From: Eublepharis macularius
Taxonomy: Eukaryota; Chordata; Lepidosauria; Squamata; Eublepharidae
DNA: 64,000 bases
NCBI RefSeq assembly: GCF_028583425.1
Contig: NC_072793.1
Coordinates: 173,329,681 to 173,393,680, forward strand
Direction of reading: 5' to 3'
Shown here piece after piece: positions 50,401 through 64,000 of this stretch. Both the position numbers and the translations under genes were made by a program. Under the pieces are notes generated by a model, which worked only from the letters and a program-made list of their open reading frames with translations, searched no databases and was not told the origin of the DNA. Position 1 is the first letter of the stretch, and each line of letters opens with the position of its first letter.

Positions 50401-52288
50401 AATTCAATGGACTTTTATCTGAACTCAAGATTTTGGGCCTCTGAAGAACAAAGAGCCTGCTCAGTCCCCCATGGTAAATTTGGGAGGGAAGGGAGGAGGT
50501 ATTCCTTTTAGCTGACTTAAGGAGTTCACTACATACACCAAACCCCTTCCTTGCCTGTGTTTGGATCTGCTCCACTGCCCTACTGAAAGCCTCTGTTGAA
50601 AGAGTCCTACTAGAGTACTTCATTAGCATCTGTGACTCAAGAGGAAAGAGAACCTTACCCAGAGAGGCCACATTCTGACGGTTGTCCTCCATGACCTCCT
50701 TGTGAAGGCGTCTTTGGTCCGGATCCAGCAGGGCCCACTCCTCCTCCGTGAAGTGCACAGACACCTCCTCAAAGGTCACCAGGCCCTGAAAAGAGAAAGA
50801 ACTGGTAAGGACAAATTTCTAAGGGATCTGCAATAAGATGTTTGCATTCATGATTCAAACCGCTTTCATTTTCTGCCTAGTGATCAGGACAGATAGCAGG
50901 AAGGGGAAAGAGGCAAAAAGAGAACAAGAGAGAGATTCTTTCTGACCTGGGGTAGGTGGGGGTGTAGGGAGGCACCCAGGGTCGGGATCCTCAGTTCCAC
51001 ACTTACCGAGTCCTGCTGCATGGAAGCGGAGTTTTCTCTGCCACAAAGTGATGCCAAAGAAGATATCACTGGTTTCAAGGCACCACCTGAAATAATGGGA
51101 AGATAACTGGAATGCATTCTGTCCTCTGCAAGTATTTAGCATTTCAGAACAACCCTTGCATCCATGTTTTGGAAATTTTTTTCACTTCAAATAATGTTCC
51201 AATCTTCCTACACATCATATATAAAACAATGGCCTGTTTGTCCAGTGGTACTGAGTTCACATGAACAACTCAGTACTGCAAAGAACAGGCAGTTCGAAAT
51301 CCTCTGACAAAATCTCTGCTCCCATCCCAGAATTTCTTCGCACATCATCAAAAATGTCAGACTTGTGATTAGCGAAGCACCCTAGAGAGTGTTTATGTCA
51401 TATTTTCTCCTGTATGTTTGATAGATTCCAACAATATCATCATTGTTAATCCCTATCCGTTTTTCTCATCTTGGGCTGATTTTAAATTGATTTCAGGTGT
51501 TCCCCTCCCGAACTAGAAATTTTAAAAATTCACTGCAGAAACAGAAATTTTTAAAATAACACTGCAGAAACTGCAGTGAAGCATTTTTCCCACAAAGGAC
51601 TTGGGAGGCATAAAAGCAGCCACTGTGGCCTCAAGGAGGACCTCCAGTGGGCACAACACCCCTTTTGAAGTTACCTGGAAAAGTTGTTCCATTGTAACAC
51701 TCCCGTGCGATCCTTTCCTGCACCTGAAACAGAAGTGGGGATACCAGAAAGTGGAAACTGAGGAGAAAAGGAAGAGAAAACAGGCTGGGAGGAATTCTCA
51801 AACAGTTATGGCACTCCAAGAGGATTTTGAGGGCATCTTTATGCCCCAGATCTTACTTGGTGAAACCCTCTCACCTGCTGCTCCTGCTTCTCACCCTCTG
51901 CCTGGCTCAGGAGGAAGCCTTCGGCCAGGGCCACCGCCTGGGAGCTGCTCTCCGGCCCGCATTCCCGGACCCAGCTCTCCATCTCCGGGGGCAGGACGGC
52001 CAGGAGCTGCTCCAGGAGCACCAGGTCCAGGATCTCCTTCTTGCTGTGCCTTTCCGGCTTCAGCCACTGACGGCAAAGATGGTGGAGGCGGCCGCAGACC
52101 TCTCTGGGCCCCTCGGCCTCCTGGTAGCGGAAGTGCCTGAATTGCTGGCGCTGTGCATCTGAACAGAAGTTGTCGTCTCCCAGGCTCCTCTGCACGGTTC
52201 CTTCCCACGGTCCCCTTCCGCTCGCAGCCTCAATGAAATCAGGGCCTTTTCTTGCTTTTGGATCACCTGGGTCTGGCTGCCCCCTCAT
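45906..52288 (-). CDS. Gene D: SCAN-KRAB-zinc-finger protein (728 aa)
   Basis: Exons 52288-51875, 51723-51675, 51086-51007, 50785-50659 and 47422-45906 (414+49+80+127+1517 nt) join in frame. All acceptors and donors are canonical. The product has SCAN, KRAB-A and 16 fingers, the longest array in the window. It would act as a nuclear KRAB repressor able to dimerise through SCAN. A single missing A in the AAGGGAAGAAACC region near 45930 ends the protein at 45906 and drops the last two or three weak fingers seen in gene E. The promoter is inferred near 53778-53900 and the poly-A signal near 45303. Confidence 0.88.
47570..47800 (-). other. Conserved intronic block (gene D copy, open frame)
   Basis: In sense it reads [40 protein letters not shown] and [20 protein letters not shown] without a stop. 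Copies in A and B have stops. An alternative exon is possible but unproven. Confidence 0.5.
48118..48265. mobile_element. Foldback MITE in gene D intron
   Basis: AGCCAGCGGAGATCATTCCT at the left and the inverse GAGTGATCTCCGCTAGC at the right pair, as do the inner GGGTTTATTTATTTTATTTT and GAAATTAACAAACCCT. Copies sit at the same intronic position at 60145-60295 and 62435-62580, inherited by duplication. Confidence 0.6.
49190..49480 (+). mobile_element. L2-like LINE 3' fragment in gene D intron
   Basis: ACCATCTGCCATACTGTTTC, CTGGCTCCTCATCTGGGAAATG and CAACCACAAGGCCAAAATAC correspond to the L2-like 3' region at 21700. It is repeated at 60820-61110. Confidence 0.55.
50659..50785 (-). CDS. Gene D KRAB-A box exon
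   Basis: This 127-nt exon encodes [20 protein letters not shown] then [19 protein letters not shown]. All core residues are present. Borders are TTTTCAG and GTAAGG. Confidence 0.94.
51007..51086 (-). CDS. Gene D 80-nt linker exon
   Basis: It encodes (G)[20 protein letters not shown] then SMQQDS between TTATTTCAG and GTAAGT. It is the reference for the mutated acceptor in gene C. Confidence 0.87.
51675..51723 (-). CDS. Gene D 49-nt exon
   Basis: It encodes [16 protein letters not shown] plus one base, with CTGTTTCAG before and GTAACT after. It is the empty-site counterpart of gene C's repeat insertion. Confidence 0.86.
51875..52288 (-). CDS. Gene D SCAN exon
   Basis: It encodes 138 residues from [20 protein letters not shown], with a full SCAN core ([20 protein letters not shown]...[20 protein letters not shown]...[20 protein letters not shown]). 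It ends [10 protein letters not shown] at CAG|GTGAGA. Confidence 0.94.
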
Positions 52289-53777
52289 CTTCCTCTCCAA
52301 ACAGCCTCCACGTGCAGCAGCAGACCTCCTTTCCCCTCCGTCAGATTCTTCTTAAAAAGGAAGCGCTGGACCTATGACCTGTGGAAAAGCCAACACCGAT
52401 TTTTTTTTCTTAGTCATAGATTTTTGGCAAGTGCAACTGAAGAGGTGAGCTCTGACTCACAAAAGCTCATGCTGGAATTGTGGGTGTCAGTAAATAAGGA
52501 GCTGGACGGAGCAAATGAAGAAGCTCTTCAACACAGCAAGCAGAAATGATCTATTGTGCTCAACAAATGTATTGCTAAACTATAGAGATCCGGGAAGCAT
52601 TCACCAACCAGAGAACACCACCTGGGACCAGGAGGGGGGTGCCATTTTACAGATCTGAGATGGAAATGGCAAAAATGGAACAGTCAAACAATTACAAGCA
52701 ACCAAGTATGTAACACACCAATAAACCTTCATAGCTCTACCTACCTCTGAGTTTCTGTCCCTTGGATTGAGATCTGAGAGGAAAACAGGCTAGCAGAACA
52801 AAGGGAAGGGCCAGAGAAAGTCATTCCACACTTGATCCTGAGGAACCTCCCATCCAGAGGGAAGGGAGATTTTCAAGTGAGGTCCACTCCATAGCGGCAG
52901 TGACTCCAGAGGAGGAAGAAGGTCCAAGACATAAGGGTTCAGTGAATTCCAGGAACCTCAGGTTGATATTATTTTCACCCAGGCCACAGGCAGCCAAATC
53001 AGAGAGGCTTCTGGGACGGGTAAATATGGGGATCCCTTTGGGAGAATCTGTTTGTTGGAGACCATGGCTCGGTTTTTAATGTTGCATTTTAACAGAGCTT
53101 TGAATCCTTTTTTAAAAATAATGTTTTGCTTTTTAAAGCTGCCTCAAGTAGGTTTCCTGGAAAGGCAGCATAACAATGCTCTCAATAAAGAAATAAATAC
53201 CTTTGTTGTGCAAGAAAGCCAGGCAGAGTTTTGTGGCTGATTTGAGAAATCTGAGTTGGACACATGACTTTCTGGGAGCTAATTCGTTAAGAAAGGATCA
53301 GATTGGCGCAGGAGTCCATGGTCCCAGGAAAGAGACCGATTTCCAGAAGCCAAAGATCTTTCATTAGCAAAAGCAAGGGAAGCGTGCCAAGCTGCAGCAG
53401 AGGGGCGAGGGGAAGCCTCCAAAATCTAAGTTTGCTCTGCCAGTAGGCTTACGCCAGGCTTATGGAAAGAATTAGAACACACAACAAAAGAGAGGCCTTT
53501 TTGCGGGAGTTTGCAGAAAGCAGAGGAAAATAGAAGGTACGTGCCCTGTTAAGGGAAGAACTCAGCCCAGCCTCCAGTGAAAGGGAGGCATCAGAAAGAA
53601 GCAGAAAGGCTCATTAAGAAAGGGAATCCTCAGCTTAATAATCTTATAACCTATAAACTGCACTTGATAAACTTATATGTTATATAGTTGATACTCAGTC
53701 CCTCCCTCCCGCCACCCCTCTGGATCATTCCCCTTTCAAAAGCAGGGAGGTATTTTGCAAAGGAAATACTATTTTAC
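52289..53777 (-). other. Gene D first intron
   Basis: It is close to gene C's first intron throughout. It contains a decayed Penelope-type word near 52440 and a heavily decayed copy of the gag fossil at about 53320-53600. Confidence 0.5.
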
Positions 53778-53935
53778 CTGTTTAAAAATCCGCCAATGCT
53801 GCTGCCTCTCCACTTCACCCAATGGCTCTAAAAGGAAGTGACTGTGGCAAGTCAGGTGACTTTCCATCTTCCGGCCTCTCTAGGAATGGAATCGGCTTCC
53901 CTTTAACCCTTGGATCGACTCCATGAAGCAGAAAG
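53778..53935 (-). promoter_or_regulatory. Gene D 5' UTR exon and promoter region
   Basis: The donor TTTAAACAG|GTAAAA at 53778 and the block 53843-53895 match gene C, including CTTCCGG (ETS-type on the gene strand). No TATA box is obvious. Confidence 0.5.
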
Positions 53936-53944
53936 GATCCTCTC

Positions 53945-54255
53945 TGCAGACAGAATCTGATGGAGTAATATCAATCAGACCTCAGGGCAACCCTTTTAAC
54001 ATAACCATCATTCAAGTTGATGCCTCCACGACAGAGGCTGAGGAGGAAAAAGTTGAAAACTTTTACACAAGTGTCCAAGAAGAAATTGATCATACACCTG
54101 AACAAGATATGCTGATGATCAGAGGTGACTGGAATGCAAATGGAGGAGACAAAGCAGAATCAAACATGGTTGGAAATTTTGGACTAGGATCATGAAATGA
54201 AGCAGGAGAGCGACTCATAGAACTTTGTGAAGCCAACAACCAGTTCATTGCTAAC
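53945..54255 (+). mobile_element. BovB/RTE endonuclease fragment (unit 2 copy)
   Basis: It encodes NITIIQVDASTTEAEEEKVE, NFYTSVQEEIDHTPEQDMLM and IRGDWNANGGDKAESNMVGN. It is a duplicate of 40900-41165 and slightly less broken. Confidence 0.8.
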
Positions 54256-54745
54256 AAGTTCAAATTTATTCAAGTTTACCAGCCCACAGGCTGTCAATTC
54301 TTAAACTATGAAAATTAGGAATTAAAAATCACAGAAAAACAAGTTTGCCACGTCCACAATGTAGCTTAATCTTGAAGTGTCAGGGATGGCGGAGTACTTC
54401 AGTAGCCCTTTCCTAAGAAATCTCTCTCTGGCTGTTGCATACTTTGGACAGTAGAAAAAAGTATGGGACAACAAATCTACCACTGCCAAAGGACAGTCAC
54501 AAAAGCTCTGGTCTGAAGGTGTCTTAAGGAAATGGCGCTTTATTTGGGCTGCGGCAACGCATTGCAACGTGTGACCATGTACAACCGCCTCAATTTTGAA
54601 AGTGCCAGCGTATTAAGATAATGAGGTAGATCAAACTGGGTAGAATCCATGATTCTCAGATGGAGCAGGGAACATCTTCGTGCAGCATCTTTTTGGAGGG
54701 AATTCCAGTCCTGTTTAAGCTGCTTGCTTCTGCATAGCAACTGCA
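54256..54745 (-). mobile_element. LINE RT C-terminal tail fragment (unit 2 copy)
   Basis: The minus strand reads QLKQDWNSLQKDAARRCSLL, LNTLALSKLRRLYMVTRCNA, then CDCPLAVVDLLSHTFFYCPK. The Cys/His tail is typical of non-LTR retrotransposon ORF2 C-termini. The family is not certain. Confidence 0.6.
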
Positions 54746-55575
54746 GTCTTCCTTGAAGTGGGAGACAGGATTTTTCTCACATTACAGATGCTAATTTTCT
54801 GCACTTTGCACCCCTGCTTTACAATCTAATTATAACATGTTCCATAGCTTACTTCCTGACACTCTAATTTACAATACTCCATGCTAGGTTATATTGTATG
54901 GAATAGTATACAACAAATACTATATTGATAGTATATTTGATAGAGAATATGCATAAAAGAACTAGAACATGCTTAGAGTAAGAGATATTATGATCTATGT
55001 GTTGCAGATAAATATAGGTTATGTTATATTACAATGCATGCTATGTTATATTGCATGGTATAGTATACAGCAAATACTATATTGCTAGTATACTTGACAG
55101 AGTATCTGTATAAAAGAATTAGAATATGCTTAGAGTAAGAGATATTATGATCTATGGGTTGCAGAAAAATATAAGTGAAATAGTATTAAGCAACAAAAGG
55201 GGGTAAGGGTTGGAAAGCTGTTGGAAGTCAATAGGGAGCAGGGAGGAAAAGGGTGGGGAACAGAACTAATTAGATATGAAGGGAATGTATGTATCAAATT
55301 TGGAAATTCAAACTCAACAATAAAATTTAAAAAAAAATTACAATACTCCTCCCACTCTATGCTAATAGTCTGGATTTTGCACCCCTGCTCTGTCAATATA
55401 ATTATAACATGTTCCATAGCCAGCTTCCTTTCACTCTAATTTACAATACCCTTCCTACCCTCTGCCTGGATTTTAAGGACTCCTTCCCTTTTCCGTTTCT
55501 TGTATCTGCTCTGCTCTGACTCTGAAAAGTTCATACATTGGAAATCTAGTGGGTCTTTAAGGTACTACTGGACTT
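54746..55575 (+). mobile_element. Penelope-type 3' fragment, duplicated and interrupted by L1
   Basis: A block TTCCATAGCxxxCTTCCTxxC ACTCTAATTTACAATAC occurs at 54835-54880 and again at 55410-55450, flanking an L1 insertion. The end matches 43730-43785. Confidence 0.4.
54881..55337 (+). mobile_element. L1-like LINE 3' end with 12-bp TSD
   Basis: It ends ACTCAACAATAAAATTT plus poly-A. TTACAATACTCC at 54869-54880 and 55338-55349 is the target duplication. It is 5'-truncated and contains a tandem duplication of about 140 bp (54885-55025 and 55035-55170). Confidence 0.75.
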
Positions 55576-56480
55576 GAGAAGGTGCTGGTGGCTTTACTTG
55601 ATGACCTCCATCTGAATGTAGACAAAGGTGATGCTTCTTTGTTGCCCCTCCTGGATCTGTCCTCAGCCTTTGATACAGTAAACCATGCCATTCTGTTGGG
55701 GCATTTGGAGGCAGGAGGATTATCAGGGGAAGTGCCTTGGACAATCTTATCCCCCACGTTATTCCACCACTATATAAAGCCTTTAGGAGAAATAATTTGT
55801 AACTATGGAATAGGATGCCATCAATATGTGGATGACACCCAGTTCTCTCTCTCTCTATCCAGTTCCCGTGGTGATGCAGTAGAGGTCTTCAGTCACTGGT
55901 GACAGCTATGGTCAAGAGGGTAACAACAAACAAATTGAAAATGAACCCAGACAAGAAGAAGATGCTGTATGTGGGAAACTGGAGATCTTGAAGGACATCA
56001 TACTCCCCACTTTCAATGCAGTTGACCATTGCAGGCCCCATTAAGAGCCTAGGCATTATACTGGATCCAGTATTGCTGCTAGAGATGCCAGTTAAGAGAG
56101 CTGCAAAAAACCCTGCAAACTTCAATCTCAACATAGCCTGGAAGTTGTGCCCCTGCCTTGGCATGGCTGATCTGGCCACCTGGATCCATCCCACGGTAAC
56201 ATTGAGATTAGGCTGCTGTAATGCACTCCTCACAGGGCTCCGCTCTAAGTTATCTCAGAGACTCCAGTTGGTGCAGAGCACCTCCGATTATTATTAGGAG
56301 TTAGGTGGAACATGGTTATTACTCCCATTTTGCAGCCATTCTATTGGCTACTCTTCAGTTACCAGACTCAATTCAAGTTATTGGCAATAACACGATCTTT
56401 GCATGGTTTCATGGTCTCGATATCTCATATCTAAAGGACCATCTCTGTGACGGATTACTCCAGAGAGCCTAAACCCCCTG
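55576..56480 (+). mobile_element. L2-like LINE RT (copy in unit 2)
   Basis: It encodes LLPLLDLSSAFDTVNHAILL (RT motif A), HQYVDDTQFSLSLSS (catalytic YVDD) and ATWIHPTVTLRLGCCNALLT. It is broken into several frames. It lacks the MITE present in the unit 1 copy. Confidence 0.8.
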
Positions 56481-56613
56481 GTTGCAATGTGTCATCATCT
56501 TGGTTCCAGTACCTAGAACCCTGCGGAGCCAGAAAAATTTGCCAGAAGAACCTTTCCTGGGTTCCAAGGTGGTCTCGCTAACAAATAAACACCGTTGTAA
56601 AAATCTAGAAACC

Positions 56614-56619
56614 TTTATT
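56614..56619 (-). terminator. Gene E polyadenylation signal (AATAAA)
   Basis: AATAAA on the minus strand is conserved with 45303-45308 in identical surroundings. It is about 1.4 kb past gene E's stop, the extra length being due to an insertion of about 950 bp in the 3' UTR. Confidence 0.45.
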
Positions 56620-56984
56620 GAATAACAGAAAGAATAAAGTTGTTAAAAAGCCAGTACAATCTCAGCAGACCCTATAGCATTAAAATAACAAGGTAGCTGG
56701 CTAAATAATACTTTCAGTACCTGGAGCTTCTAATTGACAGAAGGTCATTGGGCCGTGTTACTCCTCTGCCTCGTGCCCCTCTCCAAGGTTATTCAGTTCT
56801 AGACCGCTAAACTCCCTTTGTAGCATATCTAGTTATGGAACCAGGCCAGCTGTTTTTTTGTGCAAACACATCTGGTATAATTTTCTTGATGAAATCCAGG
56901 AACAGTTCTCCTATATTTCTAGCTATATTCTTAACAATACAGTTACAGCTAACGTACCTCACAGGGTAGGTGTTGTGGTGCAAT

Positions 56985-57930
56985 GAGTTGAGTGAGTGAG
57001 GTCTGCCATCAAGCCACTTCTGACTTATGAAGCCCTGTGAATTAACCTTCAAAATTGTGAGGGGGGTGAGAGAGAGATGTGAATATCTCTGTGAATCCTC
57101 TGTATGGGGCATGTCCCCTCACTCACCCGGTGAAGGACAGACCACCTTTCCACACACATAGATGTGTGTAGCAGAGTACACAGTGAAGTCCAGTGAGAAG
57201 AAATATAATTTAAGGTCAGTTTGTTTAGTTAAAGAAGAACTTCATTAAAAACTATTTACAATAATATAAACAACGAACTGAGAGAAACATTCATGTGTCC
57301 TGTCCAGGAGAGAGACTGACACAGAACAGAACAGAATCTTCACTCACAGAAGGGAGGGGCTAGTTCAGGAGCTACGGATAAACAAACTATACAAAGCATC
57401 AAGCCTTTTACTCCGCAAGCACTCTGTACATTCGAATTGGGCCACAGTGTTTTATTCCTACAAAAATGTCCTATCATTAACAACTTTGCTCAGTCTTTGC
57501 AAACTGGAGGCCGTGGCTTCCTTTACTGAGTCAAGGCTTCCACCATTCTTAGCATTATAGTCTTTTCCAATGAGTTTTGTTTTCTCACGATGTGACCAAA
57601 GTAAGATAGCCTCAGTTTTGTCATTTTAGCTTCTAGGAGGAATTCAGGCTTGATTTGAGCCTAAAACCCCTTCTTATCTTTTTGACGACTATGGTAACTG
57701 TAAAATCTCTGCCAACTCCACCGTTCAAATGAGTCAGTTTTCTTCTTGTCAGCTTCCTTCATTGTCTAACTTTCACACCCAAAAACAATAACGGGGAATA
57801 CCACAGTGTGAATTATCTTGATGTTGGTTCCCAGCAAGAGGTCAGAGGGTTTGTTCAAGTTCAGATCCCACTGATGCCTCTGAACGTTGCTTACTGACTG
57901 TGGGCCAGTGATTTGTTCTCAGTATAACTT
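56985..57930 (-). other. Insertion in gene E 3' UTR with BovB fragment
   Basis: It is absent from gene D's 3' UTR. The section 57465-57870 is an antisense BovB 3' part (KLKxKKxTHLN-like, LTKLRLSYFGHI and KEATASS-type text). The section 57120-57440 is unassigned. A short SINE-like tail lies at 57845-57930. Confidence 0.5.
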
Positions 57931-57985
57931 TCCTTTCAGCAGGATTACTGGGAGGAAAAAATGGAAGGGAAGTGAACAATGTACG

Positions 57986-59442
57986 TCATTTTGGATCCCT
58001 GTTGAGAGATCCAAGACAGGGTATGGTTTCTCCTGTGTGGATATGCTGAGGGACAGAAAGAATTCCATTCCCAACAAAGCTCTTTCCACATTCCAAATAT
58101 ATAGATGATTTCCCTTCTTCATGGATTCTCTCATGGTAGCTAAGCTCCATGTTTTGGCTGAAGCTCTTTCCACATGTCAAACATATATAGGGTTTCTTCC
58201 CTTTGTGGATACGTTGATGAGCAGTAAGGTATGCATTTCGAGCAAAGCTCTTGCCACACTCCAAGCATTGAAATGGTTTTTCCCCTGTGTGGATCTGTCG
58301 ATGACCAGCAAGTCCTCCAATCAAAGCAAAGCTCCTGCCACACTCCAAGCACTTATATGGTTTCTCTCCTGTGTGGGTTCGTTGATGGGTAGTAAGATCT
58401 CTACTCCGAGCAAAGCTCTTCCCACATTCAGAACATTTATATGGCTTCTCCCCTGTGTGGGTTCGTCGATGGGTAGTAAGATCTTTATTCCAAGCAAAAC
58501 TCTTTCCACACTCCAGGCATTCATATGGTTTCTCTCCTGTGTGAATTCGACGATGGATAGTAGCATCTTTACTTCGAGCAAAGCTCTTACCACACTCCAA
58601 GCATTTATGAGGTTTCTGCCCTGTATGAATGTTTGTGTGTTCCAAAAGGTTTTCCTTCCGAATAAAGGCCTTTCCACACTCCAAACATTGATAAGGTTTC
58701 TCCCCTGTGTGGATTCTTTGATGGGAAGTAAGCTGTTTCTTCTGAGCAAAGCTCTTTCCACACTCCAAACATGTATATGGTTTCTCTCCGGTGTGGATTC
58801 GACGATGGATAGTAGCATCTTTACTCCGAGAAAAGCTCTTACCACACTCCAAGCATTTATGCGGTTTCTGCCCTGTATGAATGTATTTGTGTTCCAAAAG
58901 TTGATCCTTCCGAATAAAGGCCTTTTCACACTCCAAACACTGATAAGGTTTCTCTCCTGTGTGAATTCTTTGATGGATAGTAAGCTGTGTCTTCTGAGTA
59001 AAGCTCTTTTCACACTCCAAACATTTATATGGTTTCTCCCCTGTGTGGAAATGTTGATGGATAGTAAGATGTACCCTCTGAGCAAAGCCCTTTCCACACT
59101 CCAAACATTTGTATGGTTTCTCCCCTGTGTGAAAACGTAGATGGGCAATAAGATTGGTATTCTGAGTAAATCCCTTGCCACACTCCAAACATGTATACGG
59201 TTTCTCCCCTGTGTGGCTTCTCCAGTGTATAATAAACTGTGATTTATATCTGAATATTTTTCCACACACAGGGCAACTGATTTTTCCTTGGTCTGGGGCG
59301 AAGTCCTGGGATTCAGCACCCTGAGAAGCAGAGGATTCACTCCCCCTCTTCCGGTCTGTTCCAGTGCGTCTTCTTTGCTGTTTCCCTTCCAAAGGGAGCT
59401 CTTGTCGTCCTCCCTTGAGCTTTTCCTGGGGACCATCAGGCT
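57986..59442 (-). CDS. Gene E main finger exon (15 C2H2 units, last degenerate)
   Basis: The exon starts after TTTATTCCAG with (E)[20 protein letters not shown]. It encodes [10 protein letters not shown]...WRSH and 13 further full fingers, then a degenerate one ([15 protein letters not shown], with Tyr for the first Cys). The two-finger HLLEH-type module occurs twice (fingers 5-6 and 8-9) with TGQKPH linkers. The stop is at 57986. KRAB and SCAN exons are not seen between here and 64000 and are predicted beyond the window, because 63650-64000 matches the intron just 3' of gene D's KRAB (49800-50170). Confidence 0.88.
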
Positions 59443-61079
59443 CTGGAATAAAGAGAAAAGATTAGTGAGCCCTTAAAGCAAATGCAGAATCAAGGCAAGA
59501 AGACCATTTTTTGCTCTTCATGATGACAGGACAGAAATCACTTAAAGGGCAGTCAAACACTGCCACGTATTATTCAGCGGTTGCTTTTTCATGTATGGTA
59601 ATTTTGTCAGAGTTGAGGTGATGCAGCAGAACCTCTTTGTTTAGAGGCAGCATCTCTCTGAAGGCTGGTTGCCAGCAGGACAATCCTAAAGCAAGATTTT
59701 GGCTTTACTTCTCTGCTTGCAAATCTTTCAAGTTGGCCGCTGTGGGAAACAGGAGGCTAGTCTAGAGGGACCTCTAGCAGATCTCTCACCTCACAAATGC
59801 TGTTTAGTGCAGCTTGAAAGAAGGGCAGGATAAGAGGCAAAAATTTCTAGAAACCAACCAATAAAGGCTGGCCCTGTTTCCCCCAGCAGATCACCTGCCT
59901 TGCACTGCATCACATCCAAGGTCTAATGTCCTCTCTCACCCAAACTCCACTAATAATTAGAAGAGAAGTTACTAGTCTAGGTGGACCAATTGGAACAGCT
60001 TCAAAAGGTGGTGTTTCTTGAATGTAAGGACCTAAATGACTTCAGGTTTGATTGCATGAAATACCAAGTGTTCCTCTACATAACAGATCTTATACGGGGA
60101 CATTCAAATGTAGGGAAACGCAACGATAGCCAGGAAGTGTAGTTTAAAAATACTGAGCCAGCGGAGATCGTTCTTCAGAGGGTTTGTTAATTTAATTTTT
60201 GACTACCTGAACATGAGGTGAAATTGAAAGAGCCTTCATGGAGGCAAAGATTAAATTAACAAGCCCTCTGAGGCATAATCTCCACTGGCTCTGTCTTTTT
60301 AAACTACCCTTATGTACAGAGGTGAAATCAATATAAAGGACGCATCTCTCAAGCACATGCTTTGGGAATGTCCACTTCTCAGGTCTTTTTGGGAGGATGT
60401 TCTCACTCATATTAATATTGTATTAGAATATTCCATTAATTTTTGAGGATGTTTATATACTTTTTAATCATTTTCCTGTCTCCAGTTCTTGGAGCTTAAT
60501 CGACGGTAAACAAAATGGACACACCATGCTGATACTGTAGCTAAAAGACTTCTATTATAGTATCGGAGAGACAAATGAACACCTTCCATAGTTCAATCCA
60601 TCCAGTCCATAATGAAGTCCAATGGATTGTGGATCTCACAACTTTATCAGTAGTTGAACTCATGGCATATAGAAAACTGCAGATGGACTTATTTTTAGAC
60701 ATTTGGAAATCTTTTATGTGTAGATCTCCTACTACTTTTGTCATATTATTTTTATTTTATACGAGGCTTTATTATTATTTTGTTATTTTATAAATGGGGC
60801 TTGAGAACTTGAGGGTTACCATCTGCCATACTGTTTCCCCCCGCTATAAAAGTCTGACTCTCAAGTCCTGCTCTCTGCTCTTACATAGGGGGAACGACAA
60901 TCACTGGAGTTGGGGCCTTTTCAGTGCTGGCTCCTCATCTGTGGAATGCCTCCCCCCTTGAACTTTGCCCAGAGTCTACCTTTCTACCTATCAACAACTA
61001 GGCCAAAACTCATCCTTTCAACAAGGTTTCTAAGTGATTTAACTTTTTAGCTGTTCTGTGCTCTGCTTCTCTTCTGTCT
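59443..61079 (-). other. Gene E intron between the two finger exons
   Basis: It holds the conserved block (59590-59810), the foldback MITE (60145-60295) and the L2-like fragment (60820-61110), in the same order as gene D's intron. It is one duplicated unit. Confidence 0.6.

Positions 61080-64000
<2,921 letters not shown>

Larger units (their letters stand above)
47423..50658 (-). other. Gene D intron between KRAB and fingers
   Basis: It contains the conserved block (47570-47800), a foldback MITE (48118-48265), an L2-like fragment (49190-49480), poly-C at 49743-49756, a (CTA)n-like stretch at 50272-50310 and the KRAB downstream flank (50160-50658). Confidence 0.6.

Noticed and set aside
58121-59140. 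339-residue plus-strand open frame
   Set aside because: It is the exact antisense of gene E's finger array. The 84-nt periodic repeat keeps stops out of other frames. The same holds for 45903-46718 and for long second minus-strand frames over all arrays.

Overview
The window is vertebrate nuclear DNA, most likely from a squamate reptile. It has large introns, KRAB and SCAN zinc-finger genes, and a repeat set typical of lizards and snakes: BovB/RTE, CR1, L2-like and L1-like LINEs, Penelope-like elements, a 5S-rRNA-derived SINE with a BovB-like tail, and tRNA-derived SINEs. The species cannot be named from the sequence alone. Nothing bacterial, no CRISPR array and no convincing functional tRNA or rRNA gene was seen.

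The backbone is a cluster of SCAN-KRAB-C2H2 zinc-finger transcription-factor genes. The shared architecture is: 5' UTR exon, SCAN exon (399 or 414 coding nt), a 49-nt exon, an 80-nt exon, a 127-nt KRAB-A exon, and one terminal exon carrying all the zinc fingers. Gene A (plus strand, 960-6729) has its 5' end outside the window. Gene B (minus, 25392-18813) looks intact: 547 residues, 9 fingers. Gene C (minus, 39126-35058) has open exons but damaged splice sites. Gene D (minus, 52288-45906) looks intact to its stop: 728 residues, 16 fingers, with a C-terminus shortened by a frameshift. Gene E (minus, 61741-57986) has two terminal zinc-finger exons in tandem, one truncated; its upstream exons lie beyond 64000. 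Relics are a SCAN exon near 10.04-10.30 kb and a zinc-finger exon end near 32.8-33.1 kb.

Genes C, D and E are tandem copies of a unit of about 10-12 kb. The unit contains promoter, SCAN, KRAB, fingers, 3' UTR, and a block of LINE and Penelope fragments. Introns, promoter-proximal sequence and intronic repeats align between copies, which allows empty-site comparison of younger insertions.

Layout: 0-7 kb gene A; 7.1-12.1 kb two Penelope-like copies around a SCAN relic; 12.1-18.7 kb nested repeats (hAT-like, LTR fossil, L2, CR1, a palindromic MITE); 18.8-27.4 kb gene B; 27.4-35 kb GC-rich unassigned DNA, BovB with a nested MITE, a zinc-finger relic and an L1-like element; 35-40.9 kb gene C; 40.9-45.2 kb LINEs; 45.3-53.9 kb gene D; 53.9-56.5 kb the duplicated LINE block; 56.6-64 kb gene E.

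By family knowledge, the KRAB domains would recruit TRIM28/KAP1 repressor complexes, SCAN would mediate dimerisation among paralogues, and the finger arrays would set DNA targets, often transposable elements. The most unusual signals are a 190-200 bp palindromic MITE family flanked by CCWGG-like pentamers with an empty site in a paralogous segment, hammerhead-ribozyme-like cores in Penelope-type terminal repeats, splice-site damage in gene C, and the duplicated terminal exon of gene E.
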